From the NCBI RefSeq assembly GCF_000588875.1, contig NZ_JEMV01000004.1:13071-77070 (forward strand): DNA of 64,000 bases, written 5' to 3'. The DNA is from Sphingobium sp. Ant17. Lineage in GTDB: Bacteria > Pseudomonadota > Alphaproteobacteria > Sphingomonadales > Sphingomonadaceae. The notes under the pieces were generated by a model, which searched no databases, was not told where the DNA came from, and saw only the letters and a program-made list of their open reading frames with translations. Shown piece by piece: positions 46,050 to 55,267 of the stretch (position 1 is its first letter; the number at the start of each line of letters is the position of its first letter). The translations under genes were made by a program, and so were the position numbers.

Positions 46050-46781
46050 ATGAGTGCGAAATCAACCGATCAGCATAGCCCCGCCGCCCCGCTCGTCATC
46101 CTTCCGGGGCTGATGTGCGATTCGCGCATGTTCGGCGCTACGCTCGGCGCTTTCCCGGACAGCTGCGCGATCGACGGCTATTATGGCGGTGCGGACCGGA
46201 TCGAGGCGATGGCCGACCATGTGTTGGCGCATATGCCCGCGCGCGTGTCGCTGCTGGGCCATTCCATGGGCGCGCGCATCGCGCTGGAGGTCGTGCGCAA
46301 GGCCCCTGAAAGGGTCGAGCGGCTGGCGCTGGTCGATACCGGCGTTCACACGCCCAAGCCTGGCGAGCGCGAAGGCCGTTATGCGCTGCGCGACCTTGGC
46401 CGGACGCAGGGCATGGCTGCGCTGGTGGCGCAATGGCTGCCGCCGATGCTCGGCTTTGCGGGCCTGCGCAACGAAGCGCTGATGGACAGCCTCTATGCCA
46501 TGACCGTTTCGGCGGGTCTGCCGGTCTATGAGGCGCAGATCGAGGCGCTGCTCAACCGCCCGTCGGTCGATGCGCTGCTGCCGACCATCGCCTGCCCGAC
46601 CTTCGCCATGGTCGGGCGGCAGGATCAATGGTCGCCGGTCGCCCAGCATGAAGCGATCGTCGCCGCCATTTCCGGCGCGCAACTGCGCGTCGTCGAAGGG
46701 GCGGGCCATATGATGCCCGCCGAAGCGCCAGAGGCGTTCAACCAGATTGTGCGGGAATGGCTGTCATGGCCGCCTGCATGA
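46050..46781 (+). CDS. Alpha/beta-hydrolase
   Basis: 243 residues: PLVILPGLMCDSRMFGATLG (oxyanion region), nucleophile elbow SLLGHSMGARIALEVVRKAP, acid region MVGRQDQWSPVAQHE and catalytic His in VVEGAGHMMPAEAPEAFNQI. A complete serine hydrolase fold. Read from the ATG at 46050; an upstream in-frame start would extend into the metF promoter. It is 43 nt before the O-demethylase gene on the same strand. It may hydrolyse an ester or lactone of an aromatic substrate; this is inference. Confidence 0.85.
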   Translation: MSAKSTDQHSPAAPLVILPGLMCDSRMFGATLGAFPDSCAIDGYYGGADRIEAMADHVLAHMPARVSLLGHSMGARIALEVVRKAPERVERLALVDTGVHTPKPGEREGRYALRDLGRTQGMAALVAQWLPPMLGFAGLRNEALMDSLYAMTVSAGLPVYEAQIEALLNRPSVDALLPTIACPTFAMVGRQDQWSPVAQHEAIVAAISGAQLRVVEGAGHMMPAEAPEAFNQIVREWLSWPPA

Positions 46782-46824
46782 GTGACGATTTCAGTATGTT
46801 TTCCGTGTCTAAGGAGAGAATGGA

Positions 46825-48221
46825 ATGAGTGGTAAATCCCTGCAGCAACTGCTCGACGAAAAGGGCGACATCGTCGAATTCCTGCGCAACCAGCAGGTCG
46901 GTCCCAACGCCTATCCGGGCGTGCCTGGCGAATATAGCAACTGGCGCGACGAACAGCGCAGCTGGGCGGAAAGCTCGGTCTTGTTCAACCAGAGCTTCCA
47001 CATGGTCGACCTGCTCGTCACCGGCCCCGGCGCGTTCGACATGCTGTCCTACCTCGCCCCCAACAGCTTCAAGGGCTTCGTGCCGAACCGCGCCAAGCAG
47101 TTCGCGCCTGTCACGCCCGAAGGCTATGTGATCGGCGACGTCATTCTCTTCTATCTGGAAGAAGAAAAGTTCGAGCTGGTCGGTCGCGCACCGTCGATCG
47201 AATGGGTCGAATATTGGGCCTCGACCGGCAAGTGGGACGTCAAGGTGGAACGCGACGAGCGCACCATCGCCCGTCCGCTCGACCAGCAGGCTATCGCCGC
47301 AACTATCGCTTCCAGCTGCAGGGGCCAAACGCCATGCCGGTGCTGGAAAAGGCGATGGGCGAAACCCCGCCGGACCTCAAATTCTTCCACATGGCACCGA
47401 TCATGATCGCCGGCGTCGAAGTGCGCGCGCTGCGTCACGGCATGGCCGGCCAGCCGGGTTATGAGCTGTTTGGTCCCTGGAAGGATTATGACACCGTTCG
47501 CAATGCGCTGATCGAAGCCGGCAAGGACCATGGCCTGACGCTGTGCGGTGGCCGTACCTATTCGTCCAACACGCTGGAATCCGGCTGGATCCCCTCGCCG
47601 CTGCCCGCCACCTACACCGGCGAAGGCTCCAAGTTCCGCGAATGGGCAAGCGAGAACAGCTATGAAGGCAAATGTTCGCTCGGCGGCAGCTTCGTCTCCG
47701 ACAATATCGAGGATTATTACCTCAACCCATGGGAGCTGGGCTATGGCATCATGGTCAAGTTCGACCATGACTTCATCGGCCGCGAAGCGCTGGAGAAGAT
47801 CAAGGATCAGCCCCACCGCCGCAAGGTGACGCTGGCCCTCGACAATGAGGACATCGTCCGCGTCATGAGCTCGATGCTCCAGACCGGCGACAAGGCCAAG
47901 TTCCTTGAATTCCCCAGCGCCGTCTATTGCATGCATCCCTATGACGCGGTGCTCAAGGACGGCAAGACGGTCGGCTTGTCCACCTGGATCGGCTACACCA
48001 TCAACGCCGGTCGCTTCCTGGCACTGGCGATGGTCGATGCCGAGTTCGCCGAGCCCGGCACCGAAGTCACCCTGCTCTGGGGCGAACCCGATGGCGGCAC
48101 GTCCAAGCCCACCGTCGAACGCCACGTCCAGACCGAAATCAAGGCGATCGTCTCCTCGGTCCCCTATTCGGAAGCCGCGCGCGACAATTATGCCGACGGC
48201 TGGCGCACCAAGAATGCCTGA
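46825..48221 (+). CDS. Tetrahydrofolate-dependent aromatic O-demethylase, LigM/DesA family, frameshifted
   Basis: About 465 residues of GcvT-like fold: EYSNWRDEQRSWAESSVLFN, SFHMVDLLVTG, FVPNRAKQFAPVTPEGYVIG, LRHGMAGQPGYELFGPW, NTLESGWIPSPLPATYTGEG, SNIEDYYLNPWELGYGIMVK and TLLWGEPDGGTSKPTVERHV. One base added to the GG at 47289-47290 joins the halves as LDQQGYRRNYRFQLQGPNAM. LigM demethylates vanillate/3-O-methylgallate and DesA syringate, giving methyl-THF; which this is cannot be told. It is paired with metF, purU and folD. A decayed copy of its middle part lies at 51577. Confidence 0.88.
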
Positions 48222-48244
48222 TCGCTTTTCCTGAGCGGGAAGCA

Positions 48245-48275
48245 ACGGGGGATGCCGCAAGGCGTCCCCCGTTTT
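48245..48275 (+). terminator. Intrinsic terminator after the O-demethylase gene
   Basis: ACGGGGGATGCC-GCAA-GGCGTCCCCCGT forms a 12-bp stem with one G-T pair and a 4-nt loop, followed by TTTTCGTTT. It lies 23 nt after the stop. The remainder of 48276-48406 holds no supported gene. Confidence 0.9.
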
Positions 48276-48406
48276 CGTTTGGCGTGGCGAAACCCTGGAC
48301 CACCGCGATGGCTAACCCTAACCGAGCATAGTTGCTGCAGCTGCCAGATCGCACTAAATTGCTGCCCTGCAGTCGCCAGGACAAGCCAGCACCGTTTCAC
48401 TGCGCC

Positions 48407-50278
48407 TTAGAAGGTTGCAAACTCGTCGCGCCTCGCGCCGACATCCGCCATGGCGGTGGCTCTTGTCGTGAGCGATCGCGACGCATTTTGCGGGTGTTCG
48501 TTACGCATTCTGGTCTGCCTCGGAGTGACGCCCCTTTGCGGTGCACCGCCGATGCGGAATTTAGCGGCCTGTTCCGACAGCGCAGTGACTTCCAAGGTCA
48601 GGTTGCGCGCCGCAGCGGAGGTCTGCTCGACCATCGCCGCATTCTGCTGCGTCGCCTGGTCCATCGCACCGACTGCAGTACTGACCTCGGTGATCGCTCT
48701 CGACTGCGCTTGGTTGTCATCCGCGATTCCGGCAAGCAATGTGTGCACTCCGCCGACATCCGCCGAAATGGCTGACAAGGCACCATCGACCCGCTGCACG
48801 CGTTCGACCGCGGTGCTGATGTCGGCCTGCGTCGCGGTCAGCTGATCGCGCGCGCGTCCGGCCTCTTCCTCGGCGCGCATGGCCAGCGCGGACACCAGAT
48901 CGGCGACCACTGCGAACCCGCGTCCTGCGTCGCCGGCGCGCCCGGCTTCGACCGCGGCGTTCATCGCCAGCACGCGTGTCTGGACGGCGATCTTGTCGAG
49001 CCCCTCGATCACGCTGTCGATGCCCTTGGCACTTTCGCTGACCCGGGTCATCGCCTGGACCGCTTCCTCGGCGATCGCGCGTCCGCCGGCGACCGTGGTG
49101 ATCGCGCCGTCCGCGCGCTCCACCGTCTGCCCGGCGGCGACGGCGGTCGCCTTCAGTCGTTGGTCCATCTGCGTAATCGCGGCTGCGGTTTGCTCAAGGC
49201 TGGCGGCATTGCCTTCGGTGCGCCGGGCGAGGTCCTCGCTGGCCTGCGCGATCTCCTGTGATCCGGTGCGGATCATCATCGTGCCCTGCGCTACCGATCC
49301 GATCAACCCGCGCAGGCTGCGAACCGCGCTATTGAAATTGTCCTTCAGCCCTGTGTACGGCGCTTGGAGGTCAGCGACGACTTCGGCAGTCAGATCGCCC
49401 TGCGCCAGCGCGGTCAGGCCGGTGCCAAGGCTATCGACGATCAGCGCGGCCTGGGCCTGTTTGGAGGCCTCGGCCGCCTGAAGCTGGTTGCGGAACGCCA
49501 GCATCGCCTTCGCCATGTCGCCCAGTTCGTCGCCGCGATCCGCGCCGGCTACCTCAACGGCAAGGTTGCCCTCGCCGAGCGCGCGCATCGTACCGGCGAG
49601 GACGACGATCGGCTGCACGACCCGGCGCTGTGCGAGTACTACGAACGCCCATATCCCCGCGATGCCGATCGCCAGCGTAACGACGAGCAGGATCATCGCG
49701 ATCGTGCCGATCCGCGCTGCACTTTCAGCGGACTGTTTTGAGTTCGCCTCGATCGCCTCCGACGCCGCGCCCATCGACTCCTCGAGCACGCGGAACTGGT
49801 CGAAGAACCCCGGCAGCATTGCGCGCGCAGCGACCGGATCGCGGCCGACGCTATCGATGACCTGCGTGGCGGAGCGGACATAGGCCTCCATCGGCGCCTC
49901 AAGCTTGGAGGTCACTGCGGCGACCTCGGCGTCGCCGGTATAGGCTGAATCGGCCGCGATGCCCTCGCGCAGCGCGACGAGATGCTCGCGGAAATCATTC
50001 TGAATCTCGTCGGGCTTGATCGCGCTGCCCGGTTCTGCCGCCTGGAATGTGGCGAGCACGTCGCTACGGATGGCGTCGTGCATCATGTCCGCGCCCAGAT
50101 GGTTGGCGAGCAGCGCTGTCGCCTCGGTCTGACGATGCAGCGCGGCGGTCTGCATCCACGCCGCGCCGATGCCACTCGCGCCGCATAGCAGCATCAGTCC
50201 GAACAGGACGGCGCCCGCCATCCGGATCGCTCTGGATAGCGAGATCGCATTGCTGGGACTGGACATCGTCATCGGCAT
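48407..50278 (-). CDS. Methyl-accepting chemotaxis protein
   Basis: 623 residues: two membrane helices (about residues 19-40 and 190-212) flanking a periplasmic helical sensor of about 150 residues, a HAMP region (RRVVQPIVVLAGTMRALGEG), and a cytoplasmic coiled coil. The hairpin tip IAVQTRVLAMNAAVEAGRAG, then GRGFAVVADLVSALAMR, is the CheA/CheW contact. It lies between the O-demethylase and a porin. Start ATG 50278 with GGTGAG upstream. The ligand is unknown; a role in sensing a substrate of the neighbouring catabolic genes is possible. Confidence 0.88.
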   Translation of the reverse strand: MPMTMSSPSNAISLSRAIRMAGAVLFGLMLLCGASGIGAAWMQTAALHRQTEATALLANHLGADMMHDAIRSDVLATFQAAEPGSAIKPDEIQNDFREHLVALREGIAADSAYTGDAEVAAVTSKLEAPMEAYVRSATQVIDSVGRDPVAARAMLPGFFDQFRVLEESMGAASEAIEANSKQSAESAARIGTIAMILLVVTLAIGIAGIWAFVVLAQRRVVQPIVVLAGTMRALGEGNLAVEVAGADRGDELGDMAKAMLAFRNQLQAAEASKQAQAALIVDSLGTGLTALAQGDLTAEVVADLQAPYTGLKDNFNSAVRSLRGLIGSVAQGTMMIRTGSQEIAQASEDLARRTEGNAASLEQTAAAITQMDQRLKATAVAAGQTVERADGAITTVAGGRAIAEEAVQAMTRVSESAKGIDSVIEGLDKIAVQTRVLAMNAAVEAGRAGDAGRGFAVVADLVSALAMRAEEEAGRARDQLTATQADISTAVERVQRVDGALSAISADVGGVHTLLAGIADDNQAQSRAITEVSTAVGAMDQATQQNAAMVEQTSAAARNLTLEVTALSEQAAKFRIGGAPQRGVTPRQTRMRNEHPQNASRSLTTRATAMADVGARRDEFATF

Positions 50279-50355
50279 GTTTTGCTCACCTGTTCGGCAC
50301 TGGGGCACAATTCCAATCCTATAATAGGCGGAACGGAGGTGGTCGGAGGTAATTC

Positions 50356-51567
50356 GTGAAGTTGGTAACAGTGCCTCGATTTGCAGGGCTCACGCTTTTG
50401 CTGTCCGCCGCTTGGTCCTTCCCAGCGTCGGGCCAATCCGTGTCTACCGAAGCGGCACCCGAACCCCCGGCACGTGCCATCACGATTGCGGGTCGCTATG
50501 TCCTGGATCTCATGGGGAACGTCGCCGGTGGCGATGCACGGGGCGCCCGCGTGCTCGGCAATATCGAGGTGACCGCAGATGGCGACCTCGACCGGCTGGT
50601 CGGCTGGCGCGGCGCACGCGCGCATGTGCATCTGCTGAGCAACCATGGGGGATCGATCAACGCGCTGGCGGGGACGTTGCAGGGGGTCGATAATATCGAA
50701 GTCGCCGAGAGCCGCACCAAGCTGTACGATGCTTGGATCGAACAGGATATTGCTGGCGGTCGTGCCGCGCTGCTGGTCGGTCTGTCTGATCTGAATGTGG
50801 ATTTTTACCAAAATGATTCGGCCGGGTTGCTGATCGCGCCGGCGTTCGGCATTGGCTCGGAACTGGCGGCGACGGGCCCCAATGGGCCCTCGATCTTTCC
50901 CTCGACCGCGTTGACGATGCGGCTGAACGTGGCGATCACCGACTCAGGCTATGTTCGTGCTGCCGTCGTGAATGCACGGGCGGGTGTTCTGGGCGATACA
51001 TCGGGGATCGATTTCGGGATGCGCGATGGCGCGCTCCTGATCGCCGAGGCAGGCACGCGCATCAACGGCAAGCTGGCGGTCGGCGCCTGGCACTATACGC
51101 GGCAGCAGGACGACTTGTATGCGCGCGACGCCAACGGTGATCCCGTCAAGCGGACTGCGGTCGGTGCCTATGTCCTGATCGACCAGCGCGTGTCGGGCGA
51201 CGACAGCCGGGGTATCGATCTGTTCTTCCGCGCAGGCGTGTCGGACGGAAAGACGACGCCGTTTCGCGGCGGGTTCCAAGCCGGGTTGCTCGCCCGCGGG
51301 CTGGTTCCAGGGCGACCGGACGGAATGTTTTCAGTGGGCGTTGCGCAGGGTCTGCTGTCGCGCGGGTTCCGCCGATCGATACGCGATTTGGGCGATCGCG
51401 CTGATGCAGCCGAAACGGGGGTGGAAATCACCTACCAGGACCGCTTGGCACCGTTCCTGTCGGTTCAGCCCGACATGCAATATGTCCGCCGCGCCTTCGC
51501 CGGCGGCGGGCCTCGATCCACGTTCGTGCTTGGCCTGCGGTTGATCGCGGAATGGCCGGTTCGCTGA
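50356..51567 (+). CDS. OprB-type carbohydrate porin (putative)
   Basis: 403 residues from a GTG at 50356 with a strong GGAGGT ribosome site. Signal peptide ending FPASGQS, then a beta-barrel with ITIAGRYVLDLMGNVAGG, DAWIEQDIAGGRAALLVGLS and ending VLGLRLIAEWPVR. The segment LNVDFYQNDSAGLLIAPAFG is typical of the OprB family. Divergent from the chemoreceptor (77 nt apart). Its stop lies 9 nt before a ligM-like remnant, so the gene sits at a rearrangement border. Confidence 0.78.
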   Translation: MKLVTVPRFAGLTLLLSAAWSFPASGQSVSTEAAPEPPARAITIAGRYVLDLMGNVAGGDARGARVLGNIEVTADGDLDRLVGWRGARAHVHLLSNHGGSINALAGTLQGVDNIEVAESRTKLYDAWIEQDIAGGRAALLVGLSDLNVDFYQNDSAGLLIAPAFGIGSELAATGPNGPSIFPSTALTMRLNVAITDSGYVRAAVVNARAGVLGDTSGIDFGMRDGALLIAEAGTRINGKLAVGAWHYTRQQDDLYARDANGDPVKRTAVGAYVLIDQRVSGDDSRGIDLFFRAGVSDGKTTPFRGGFQAGLLARGLVPGRPDGMFSVGVAQGLLSRGFRRSIRDLGDRADAAETGVEITYQDRLAPFLSVQPDMQYVRRAFAGGGPRSTFVLGLRLIAEWPVR

Positions 51568-51576
51568 CGAGCCTGT

Positions 51577-51670
51577 CCCCAACCGCTTCAAGGGTTTCGT
51601 GCCGAACCGGGCCAAGCAGTTCGCTCCCGTTACGCCCGAAGGCTATGTGATCGGCGACGTCATTCTCTTC
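51577..51670 (+). pseudogene. Decayed fragment of a second LigM/DesA-family gene
   Basis: Translates as RFKGFVPNRAKQFAPVTPEG, then YVIGDVILF, the same as the intact gene at 47061-47151. Over 91 aligned bases I count 85 identities (51580-51670 against 47061-47151). Similarity fades at both ends; no start, no upstream half and no downstream half remain. It begins 9 nt after the porin stop. Most likely the scar of a duplicated or recombined ligM copy. Confidence 0.8.
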
Positions 51671-51691
51671 GATTCTGGTGATCGCATGGTG

Positions 51692-51719
51692 CTGACGGCT
51701 GCGCGATTACAGCCGTCAG
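51692..51719. terminator. 10-bp perfect hairpin after the ligM remnant
   Basis: CTGACGGCTG and CAGCCGTCAG pair perfectly around an 8-nt loop. There is no T-run. It could end the porin transcript. The rest of 51568-51843 contains only the ligM fragment and the MipA leader. Confidence 0.45.
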
Positions 51720-51843
51720 GGATCAGGGATCGCAACCGGCTCTTGCCTCAATTCTCCTGCCACCGCTGGCGTTTATGGCGTGATGGACTAAAGTAGGCGC
51801 GGCCCCAAATTGTTGGGCATCAAGGGCAGTTGCCGACACGAGG

Positions 51844-52686
51844 ATGAACATGCGCTATCTCTTGGCCGCGGCCGCCCTGGGCTTGGGCCAACCCTGTTTC
51901 GCCCAGACGGAAGGGCCGCAGCCGGCAACGGTAGCGGGTCGGCCCCTGGACCGAAGCGAAGCAGGATGGAGCGTGACGATCGGCTTGGCACCGGTCCTGA
52001 GCCCCGCGTGGCAAGGGTCGCGAGACATGGCTTTGTCGATCTTTCCCGATCTGCGTGTCAATTATGGGGATGTGATCTTTGCTTCGATCCCCGAAGGATT
52101 GGGATGGAACGCCGTCAACACCAATGGGTGGAAAGCCGGTCCGCTGGCCAAGGTCCGCTTTGGGCGTGACGAGGAGCGCGGAGGATCGCCTTTTCTGATC
52201 ACGGGCGGAAGCGACGGGCTGCGCGGGATGGGCAATGTCGCGGCTGCTGCCGAATTGGGCGGCTTCGTTGAAAAACGCATCGGGCCCTGGCGCGGCCGTT
52301 TGGAAGTCCGCCGTGGCTTTGGCGGACATGAAGCCGTGATAGCGGACGGCGCGATTTCGTATCAGATGCGCAGCGGACGGACGATCATCAATGTCGGTCC
52401 TCGCGCTACCGTCGTCAGCAAGCCCTATATGGATAGCTATTTCGGTATCGATGCGATGCAGTCGCAGCGATCCGGGCTTGGTGCCTATTCGCCAAAGGGC
52501 GGCTTGCTGTCTTATGGTGTCGGTGGTTCGGCGCTTCGCCCGCTGAACCGGCAAAGCGCCATCACGCTTTTCACCAGCCTCGATCGATTGGGGAGCGAGG
52601 CCGGTCATTCGCCGCTCGTCCGCGAGCGGGGGCGCAGATTGCAGTTCACATTGGGCGTCGGTTACGGCTTCCGCTGCAACCTTTGA
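51844..52686 (+). CDS. MipA/OmpV family outer-membrane protein
   Basis: 280 residues: signal peptide MNMRYLLAAAALGLGQPCFA, then WSVTIGLAPVLSPAWQGSRD, FPDLRVNYGDVIFASIPEGL and a C-terminal QFTLGVGYGFRCNL strand. The alternating pattern and GLGWNAVNTNGWKAGP region fit the MipA/OmpV scaffold family. Function in this context is unknown. ATG at 51844 follows GAGG. Confidence 0.82.
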   Translation: MNMRYLLAAAALGLGQPCFAQTEGPQPATVAGRPLDRSEAGWSVTIGLAPVLSPAWQGSRDMALSIFPDLRVNYGDVIFASIPEGLGWNAVNTNGWKAGPLAKVRFGRDEERGGSPFLITGGSDGLRGMGNVAAAAELGGFVEKRIGPWRGRLEVRRGFGGHEAVIADGAISYQMRSGRTIINVGPRATVVSKPYMDSYFGIDAMQSQRSGLGAYSPKGGLLSYGVGGSALRPLNRQSAITLFTSLDRLGSEAGHSPLVRERGRRLQFTLGVGYGFRCNL

Positions 52687-52700
52687 CGGTGCCAATTTTC

Positions 52701-53480
52701 TCACACCGTCGGCACGGTTCCGCCATCGATGACATATTCGGTGCCGGTAATCGTCCCGGCCCGGTCGGACGTTAGGAAAGCGATCAGGCTGGCGACCTCT
52801 TGCGGTGTCGATGGCCTGCCGATCGGAATCCCGCCGAGCGAGTCCATGATCAACTTCCTGCCCTGGGCAATGTCGCCGCCCTGTTCGGCGGCAAGTCGGG
52901 TCGCCAGTGCGACGGCGGCTTCCGTTTCGATCCAGCCCGGCGACACCCGCACCACCCGGACGCCATGGGGTGCCACTTGTTTGGACAGGCTCTTGCTGTA
53001 GGTGGAAAGCGCGGCCTTCGCGGCGGCATAGGCGGTGGTCGCTTCCGGCAGGGGCAGTTCGCGCTGGATGGAGGTGACGTGGATCACCACGCCACTGCCG
53101 CGCGACACCATATCGGGCAGCAACGCGCGATCGAGCCGGACGGCGGGCATGAGGTTGAGGTGCAGGGCGTTGCGCCATTCTGCGTCGCTCAGCGCTTCAA
53201 ATCCCCCGGCTGGTGCCGATGATCCGCCGAGCATGTGAACGATGATGTCCACGCCGCCCAGGCGATCGCGCACTGCGCTCGCCAACTCTACACAGCCTTC
53301 AGCGGTGGTAAGATCGGCCGCCACGAACAGCGCGTCCGAAGTGCCTGAAGGCTGCGTCCGCGCAGTCGTGAGAACCTGGGCGCCGAGTTCGCGGAACAGG
53401 CCGACCGTCGCCGCGCCGGCTCCGCGGGTGCCCGACGTGATCAACGCGCGCTTCCCCTGCAAGGTCAGAAAAGGCGTCAT
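52701..53480 (-). CDS. SDR-family oxidoreductase
   Basis: 259 residues: Rossmann motif [38 protein letters not shown], catalytic region [20 protein letters not shown] with Ser, Tyr and [14 protein letters not shown], and C-terminal [14 protein letters not shown]. The first motif is [10 protein letters not shown], a variant of TGxxxGxG. It is followed by nothing on its strand until the MipA gene and preceded by the SnoaL-like gene (64 nt). Both are divergent from a LysR gene. Confidence 0.87.
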   Translation of the reverse strand: MTPFLTLQGKRALITSGTRGAGAATVGLFRELGAQVLTTARTQPSGTSDALFVAADLTTAEGCVELASAVRDRLGGVDIIVHMLGGSSAPAGGFEALSDAEWRNALHLNLMPAVRLDRALLPDMVSRGSGVVIHVTSIQRELPLPEATTAYAAAKAALSTYSKSLSKQVAPHGVRVVRVSPGWIETEAAVALATRLAAEQGGDIAQGRKLIMDSLGGIPIGRPSTPQEVASLIAFLTSDRAGTITGTEYVIDGGTVPTV

Positions 53481-53544
53481 GCGGTGGGTTCCATTCGGTG
53501 CGATATTTGAGAGTTAGCTTGTCTGATCCGGCGATGACCCGCGC

Positions 53545-53874
53545 TCATGGGATGATTTCGAGGGCAGAGATCTTGTCGCCGTCGAGCGTGAAGAAATAGC
53601 GCAGGTCGAGCGGGCTACCGGGAAAGTCGCCTTGGAGATGGCTGGTCACGACCGCCCGCGCGCCATCAGTGGCGATGGCGAATGGCTCGACCGTACAGCG
53701 GTAGGTGGTGGAAGATTGCGCCTTCCAGTCCCGAATGGCGTCCTTCCCGCTATGCGTCTTGCCTTCGTCTTTCACCACGGCGTCGTCGGTGAAGCAATGC
53801 GCGACCACATGGCCGTCCTTGTTGGCATCGGCCGCGAAATAAGCGGCGATGGGCGGGGGCAATTGAACCGTCAT
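53545..53874 (-). CDS. SnoaL-like nuclear-transport-factor-2-fold protein
   Basis: 109 residues from ATG 53874 with GGAAA upstream: [20 protein letters not shown], then [20 protein letters not shown] and [17 protein letters not shown]. This is the compact SnoaL/ketosteroid-isomerase-like fold, often an accessory to SDR genes. The reaction is unknown. It is expressed away from the LysR gene, with a 174-nt shared control region. Confidence 0.83.
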   Translation of the reverse strand: MTVQLPPPIAAYFAADANKDGHVVAHCFTDDAVVKDEGKTHSGKDAIRDWKAQSSTTYRCTVEPFAIATDGARAVVTSHLQGDFPGSPLDLRYFFTLDGDKISALEIIP

Positions 53875-53933
53875 ATCTGGTTTCCTTCCATGCGTGTCGA
53901 CCTGTCCGAGGATAGCCAAGGGGCGAATGATCC

Positions 53934-53974
53934 GTGTCACCGGCCACCATGCATCCAGGGCTTGATCGTGACAC
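53934..53974. promoter_or_regulatory. GTGTCAC/GTGACAC inverted pair in the LysR control region
   Basis: GTGTCAC (53934-53940) and GTGACAC (53968-53974) are exact inverses 27 nt apart, between the SnoaL-like start and the LysR start. The place is right for LysR regulatory and activation sites; the motif itself is not a known box. Confidence 0.35.
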
Positions 53975-54048
53975 CCAAGTTAGCGGTAGACGCGCGCCAT
54001 GATAATCGGGATAGATCGGGATGCACTGTTACGAAAAGCAGGACAATC

Positions 54049-54948
54049 ATGCGGCATGGTCTGATCGAACTCGACGCGGTGATCGCGATCGTGCGCCGGG
54101 GCTCTTTCCGGGCGGCGGCGATCGATCTTGGCGTCTCCACCACCGCGCTGAGCAACGCCATCGGGAAGCTCGAACGGCAGCTTGGCGTGCGCTTGTTCAA
54201 TCGCACCACCCGCAGCGTTTCGCTGACCGATGCGGGACGGGATTTTGTCGGCAAGGTCGGCCCGGCGCTGCAGGACATTCACGAGGCGATGGATGCCGCC
54301 CGGTCGCAGCAGGCAACGCCCTCAGGCACATTGCGCATAAACGCCTTCGCCACGGCCGCGCGGGAGATATTCTCGCCCCTGCTGCTCCACTATCTTCGCC
54401 GCTATCCGCAGGTCCATATCGATCTCGTCACGGAAGGGCGGCTCGTCGATATCGTCGCGGATGGGTTTGATGCGGGTATTCGCACGGCCGACTTGGTGCC
54501 CAGTGACATGATCGCTATCCCGCTCGGTCTGTATCGACGCTATGCCGTCGTTGCGTCGCCCGCCTATCTGGCGGCGCATGGGACGCCGCTGGTCCCGCCG
54601 GATCTCCTTGCGCATCCATGTCTGCGTGTCCGTCTACCCAACGGCAGCCTGTTCCGCTGGCAGTTCGAAAAGGCGGGGCAAGCGGTGCAGATCGACGTCG
54701 ATGGCCCGATGACGCTGGACGAGGCCAGTCTCGCGCGCATGGCGGTGCTGGATGATGTCGGGATCGGCTTCCTCATGGAATCCGACATTCGCGAGGACAT
54801 GAAGGCCGGCCGTCTGGTCCGTGTCCTGGAAGACTGGACGCCGGCGCTCGCGCCGCTGTGCCTCTATTATCCCAACCGACGAAACCCATCTGCCGCGTTC
54901 AAGGCTTTTGTCGACCTCGCCCGCGATTTCGCCGCGTCGGCAAGATGA
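54049..54948 (+). CDS. LysR-family transcriptional regulator
   Basis: 299 residues: N-terminal HTH ([58 protein letters not shown]) and effector domain ([40 protein letters not shown]). ATG 54049 follows AGGA. The divergent SnoaL-SDR pair is the likely target. It also lies directly upstream of the pectin locus, but a 319-nt spacer separates it. Confidence 0.9.
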   Translation: MRHGLIELDAVIAIVRRGSFRAAAIDLGVSTTALSNAIGKLERQLGVRLFNRTTRSVSLTDAGRDFVGKVGPALQDIHEAMDAARSQQATPSGTLRINAFATAAREIFSPLLLHYLRRYPQVHIDLVTEGRLVDIVADGFDAGIRTADLVPSDMIAIPLGLYRRYAVVASPAYLAAHGTPLVPPDLLAHPCLRVRLPNGSLFRWQFEKAGQAVQIDVDGPMTLDEASLARMAVLDDVGIGFLMESDIREDMKAGRLVRVLEDWTPALAPLCLYYPNRRNPSAAFKAFVDLARDFAASAR

Positions 54949-55267
54949 TGAACCGGTGATACGCTTTTAGCGGCATTGCTTCGTCGACTGAACGGATGGA
55001 CGCCGCCAATAATCGCGCTCCCACCACCGATGATGCCCGGCCCAAATTGCCGAGCCCGATGATCCAATTTGAACGTCTTTTTACGCGACGCAACGGCTCG
55101 TCGTGCGATGGGCTCATTTTGCCGCAAATTTTCCCGTCCCAAAAATATCCATATATAGAGATTGATGTCCAACATATGGAACTGACGGGTGTGAACGAGG
55201 CGGCAGGTCAAGCCGCCCACTGGCTCAACGCCCAGCATTATGTGCATTGATTTGGGGAGGATGGTTG
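54949..55267 (+). promoter_or_regulatory. Long leader before the CUT-type TonB receptor
   Basis: 319 nt with no supported gene. It contains an A+T-rich patch (near 55135-55170) and a hairpin GGCGGC-AGGTCAA-GCCGCC near 55200, then the ribosome site GGGGAGGA before the ATG at 55268. The receptor promoter is expected in or near the A+T-rich patch. Confidence 0.4.

Noticed and set aside
51577-51796. A short functional LigM-related gene
   Set aside because: Homology covers only about 91 nt of the middle of ligM and stops without either end; no complete domain or start.
54949-55250. A small gene before the pectin receptor
   Set aside because: The open frames there have no motif, poor codon pattern and no ribosome site; it is better read as a leader.
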